Assembly: GCA_020201435.1 (NCBI GenBank)
Contig: JAIVGS010000018.1
Location: 1-42,583 of the forward strand
Length of the DNA: 42,583 nt
Reading direction: 5' to 3'
Origin: Myxococcales bacterium
GTDB lineage: Bacteria; Myxococcota; Myxococcia; Myxococcales; 40CM-4-68-19
Position 1 is the first letter of the stretch, and every line of letters starts with the position of its first letter. Positions 41,306-42,583 of this stretch are shown piece by piece. A program made the translations under genes and the position numbers. The notes beneath the pieces are model-generated. The model worked only from the letters and a program-made list of their open reading frames with translations. It was not told where the DNA came from and did no database searches.

Positions 41306-42583
41306 GTGGGCGCGGCGTCGGTTCCGACGCATCCCCGGCACGCGCCGCAGACGGCGCGCGACGGGTTTGCGGCAGCGCGGCTGGCGTTGGCTGAGCTGTT
41401 CATGCTCAGCGACGACCCGGCCGAGTGCGCGCAGGCCGCCGTCGACTGGCTGGGCGATCACGCCGGCGCCCGCCGCGCGATCTGCGCGCTGATCGACGTC
41501 GAGTCGGGACGGATCGAGAACATCGTCGCCCGCGGAGTGCCCGAATCGCAGCTCGACTCGCTCAGTCTCGCGCTCGACGAGCCGGACCATCCGCTGGTGT
41601 TCGCGCTGGCCGGCCAGGACGCGGTTGCGGTGCCGCGCAACGGCAAGAAGAGCGATCTCTGGCGCAACGATTTCCTCGCGCTGCCGCTCCCGCTCTCGGA
41701 GAAGCGCGAAGCCCGGCTCGGGCTCCTGCTGGTGAGCCCCTCGCGCGCCGGCGCCGATGCGCGCTGGGCGGCGGAATTCCTCGGGCAAAAGCTGGCGCGG
41801 CTGCGCACCTCGATCGCGCTGGTCGAGGGCGAGCACCGGCTGCAGCGCGAGCGCGAGCTCCTGCTCAACATCATCAACGCCTCGCCGGACCCGATCCTGC
41901 TCACCGATCCGGAAGGCAGGATGATCATCTCCAACGCGCGCGCCGACGCGCTCTTCACCGCCAAGGAAGGCGAGAGCGAGGGTCGGCACCGCGCGGTGGC
42001 GTTGAACAACATGCTCTTCTCCGCGGCGCTGTCGCAGCAGGCGATCGACGAGGCCGGCGCGTCGCGGCGCGAGCTGCTCCTCGTCTCGCCGAGCGAGGGA
42101 AGCGATCTCCTCTTCGAGCTCCTGTCGTCGGTCGTGCAGCATCCGCGCGAAGGCACCTGCGTGGTCAGCATCTTGAGAAACGTCACCGACCTGCGCGCCG
42201 CGACCGAGCAGATCGAGGAGAACTATCGCCGCCTGAAAGTCGCCGAGGCCGACGTGCGCGCCGAACGCGACCGGCTGGACCTGGTCATCGACTCGGCGGC
42301 CGATCCGATCCTCGTCACCGATCCGGGCGGCAAGATCCTCCTGATGAACGCGCCGGCCGAGCGGCTCTTCACGGCGCCGGAGAACACGGCCGACACCGCC
42401 GCCGACGCCGAGCGCGCGGTGCGCAGCAACGACGCACACTTCTCGTCGTTCGTCTCCAACCTCTTCCTCACCGGCACCGGCCTTCGCTGGCGCGGCGAGA
42501 TCTCGCTGACCGATCCGCACACGCTCCTGCCCCTGCCGGTCGAAGCGGTGGCGGGCAAAGTGCTCAGCGAGCACGGCGAAGTG
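41306..42583 (+). CDS. GAF-PAS-PAS sensor protein, cut by the window edge
   Basis: The GTG at 41306, three bases after the gvpA stop, opens a frame that stays open for 426 codons to the window end. Residues about 20-180 look like a GAF domain (AELFMLSDDPAECAQAAVDW, ICALIDVESGRIENIVARGV, LGLLLVSPSRAGADARW). A coiled-coil linker then leads to PAS 1 (LLNIINASPDPILLTDPEG, about 190-310) and PAS 2 (LVIDSAADPILVTDPGGKIL, from about 325). Such proteins usually end in a histidine kinase, but that part is not in the window. Tight linkage to gvpA is unusual. Confidence 0.8.
   Translation, partial: MGAASVPTHPRHAPQTARDGFAAARLALAELFMLSDDPAECAQAAVDWLGDHAGARRAICALIDVESGRIENIVARGVPESQLDSLSLALDEPDHPLVFALAGQDAVAVPRNGKKSDLWRNDFLALPLPLSEKREARLGLLLVSPSRAGADARWAAEFLGQKLARLRTSIALVEGEHRLQRERELLLNIINASPDPILLTDPEGRMIISNARADALFTAKEGESEGRHRAVALNNMLFSAALSQQAIDEAGASRRELLLVSPSEGSDLLFELLSSVVQHPREGTCVVSILRNVTDLRAATEQIEENYRRLKVAEADVRAERDRLDLVIDSAADPILVTDPGGKILLMNAPAERLFTAPENTADTAADAERAVRSNDAHFSSFVSNLFLTGTGLRWRGEISLTDPHTLLPLPVEAVAGKVLSEHGEV

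Noticed and set aside
40502-42574. 690-codon minus-strand open frame over the gas-vesicle genes
   Set aside because: The plus strand encodes clear GvpJ, GvpA and GAF-PAS-PAS protein with ribosome-binding sites; the minus frame is rich in Arg, Asp, His and Val and has no family.

Overview
The window is GC-rich and gene-dense, with several stop/start overlaps of 1-4 bases (ATGA, GTGA). The organism looks like a free-living Gram-negative bacterium: it encodes an outer-membrane beta-barrel with a POTRA-like N-terminus, lipoproteins and hybrid two-component kinases. A Myxococcota/deltaproteobacterial origin fits best, because of a lipoprotein linker rich in D, G, P and T, a SelW-type selenoprotein, many sensor kinases and many intergenic palindromes. 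This is inferred from gene content only. No rRNA, tRNA, insertion sequence or CRISPR array was seen.

Layout. 1-3,412: two glycosyltransferases, a coiled-coil protein and an ornithine-cyclodeaminase-family protein. 3,530-9,449: an outer-membrane barrel, a secreted phosphoesterase lipoprotein, a membrane-anchored TolB/TPR protein and a kinase-like protein. 9,561-13,943: a PAS-PAS histidine kinase/response regulator pair, a polytopic membrane protein, a lipoprotein and a histone-deacetylase-like hydrolase. 13,983-16,115: two genes fused tail to tail (DUF2807 and DUF2891), then a MutH homologue. 16,087-19,821: acyl-CoA and reductase metabolism (thioesterase, hydroxyacid-oxoacid transhydrogenase, TesB, quinone oxidoreductase). 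19,909-27,099: a small secreted protein, an aminotransferase-Lrp pair, and a rightward run of detoxification-type genes (VOC, APH-like, GST, aldo/keto reductase, P-loop kinase, dehalogenase-like hydrolase, rRNA methyltransferase). 27,096-36,407: an oxidase remnant, a CHASE-GAF hybrid kinase, an MFS transporter, a ParB-like protein, thioredoxin, a selenoprotein read through UGA, pirin and a GAF-GAF kinase. 36,393-40,218: DNA repair (alkyltransferase fused to a broken AlkA, DUF72, UdgX), an iron-permease-like protein, DUF2071 and a response regulator. 40,616-end: gas-vesicle genes gvpJ and gvpA followed directly by a GAF-PAS-PAS sensor that runs off the window.

Points most worth a second look: (1) a SelW-like selenoprotein at 32,966-33,190 (minus) that ordinary gene calling would miss, with a plausible SECIS hairpin; (2) MutH with its catalytic residues intact in what looks like a non-gammaproteobacterium; (3) three long imperfect palindromes, two built from repeated words, at gene 3' ends; (4) a gas-vesicle pair coupled to a sensor gene; (5) an Lrp promoter overlaid by two kinds of inverted repeat; (6) several genes scarred by deletions or frameshifts.
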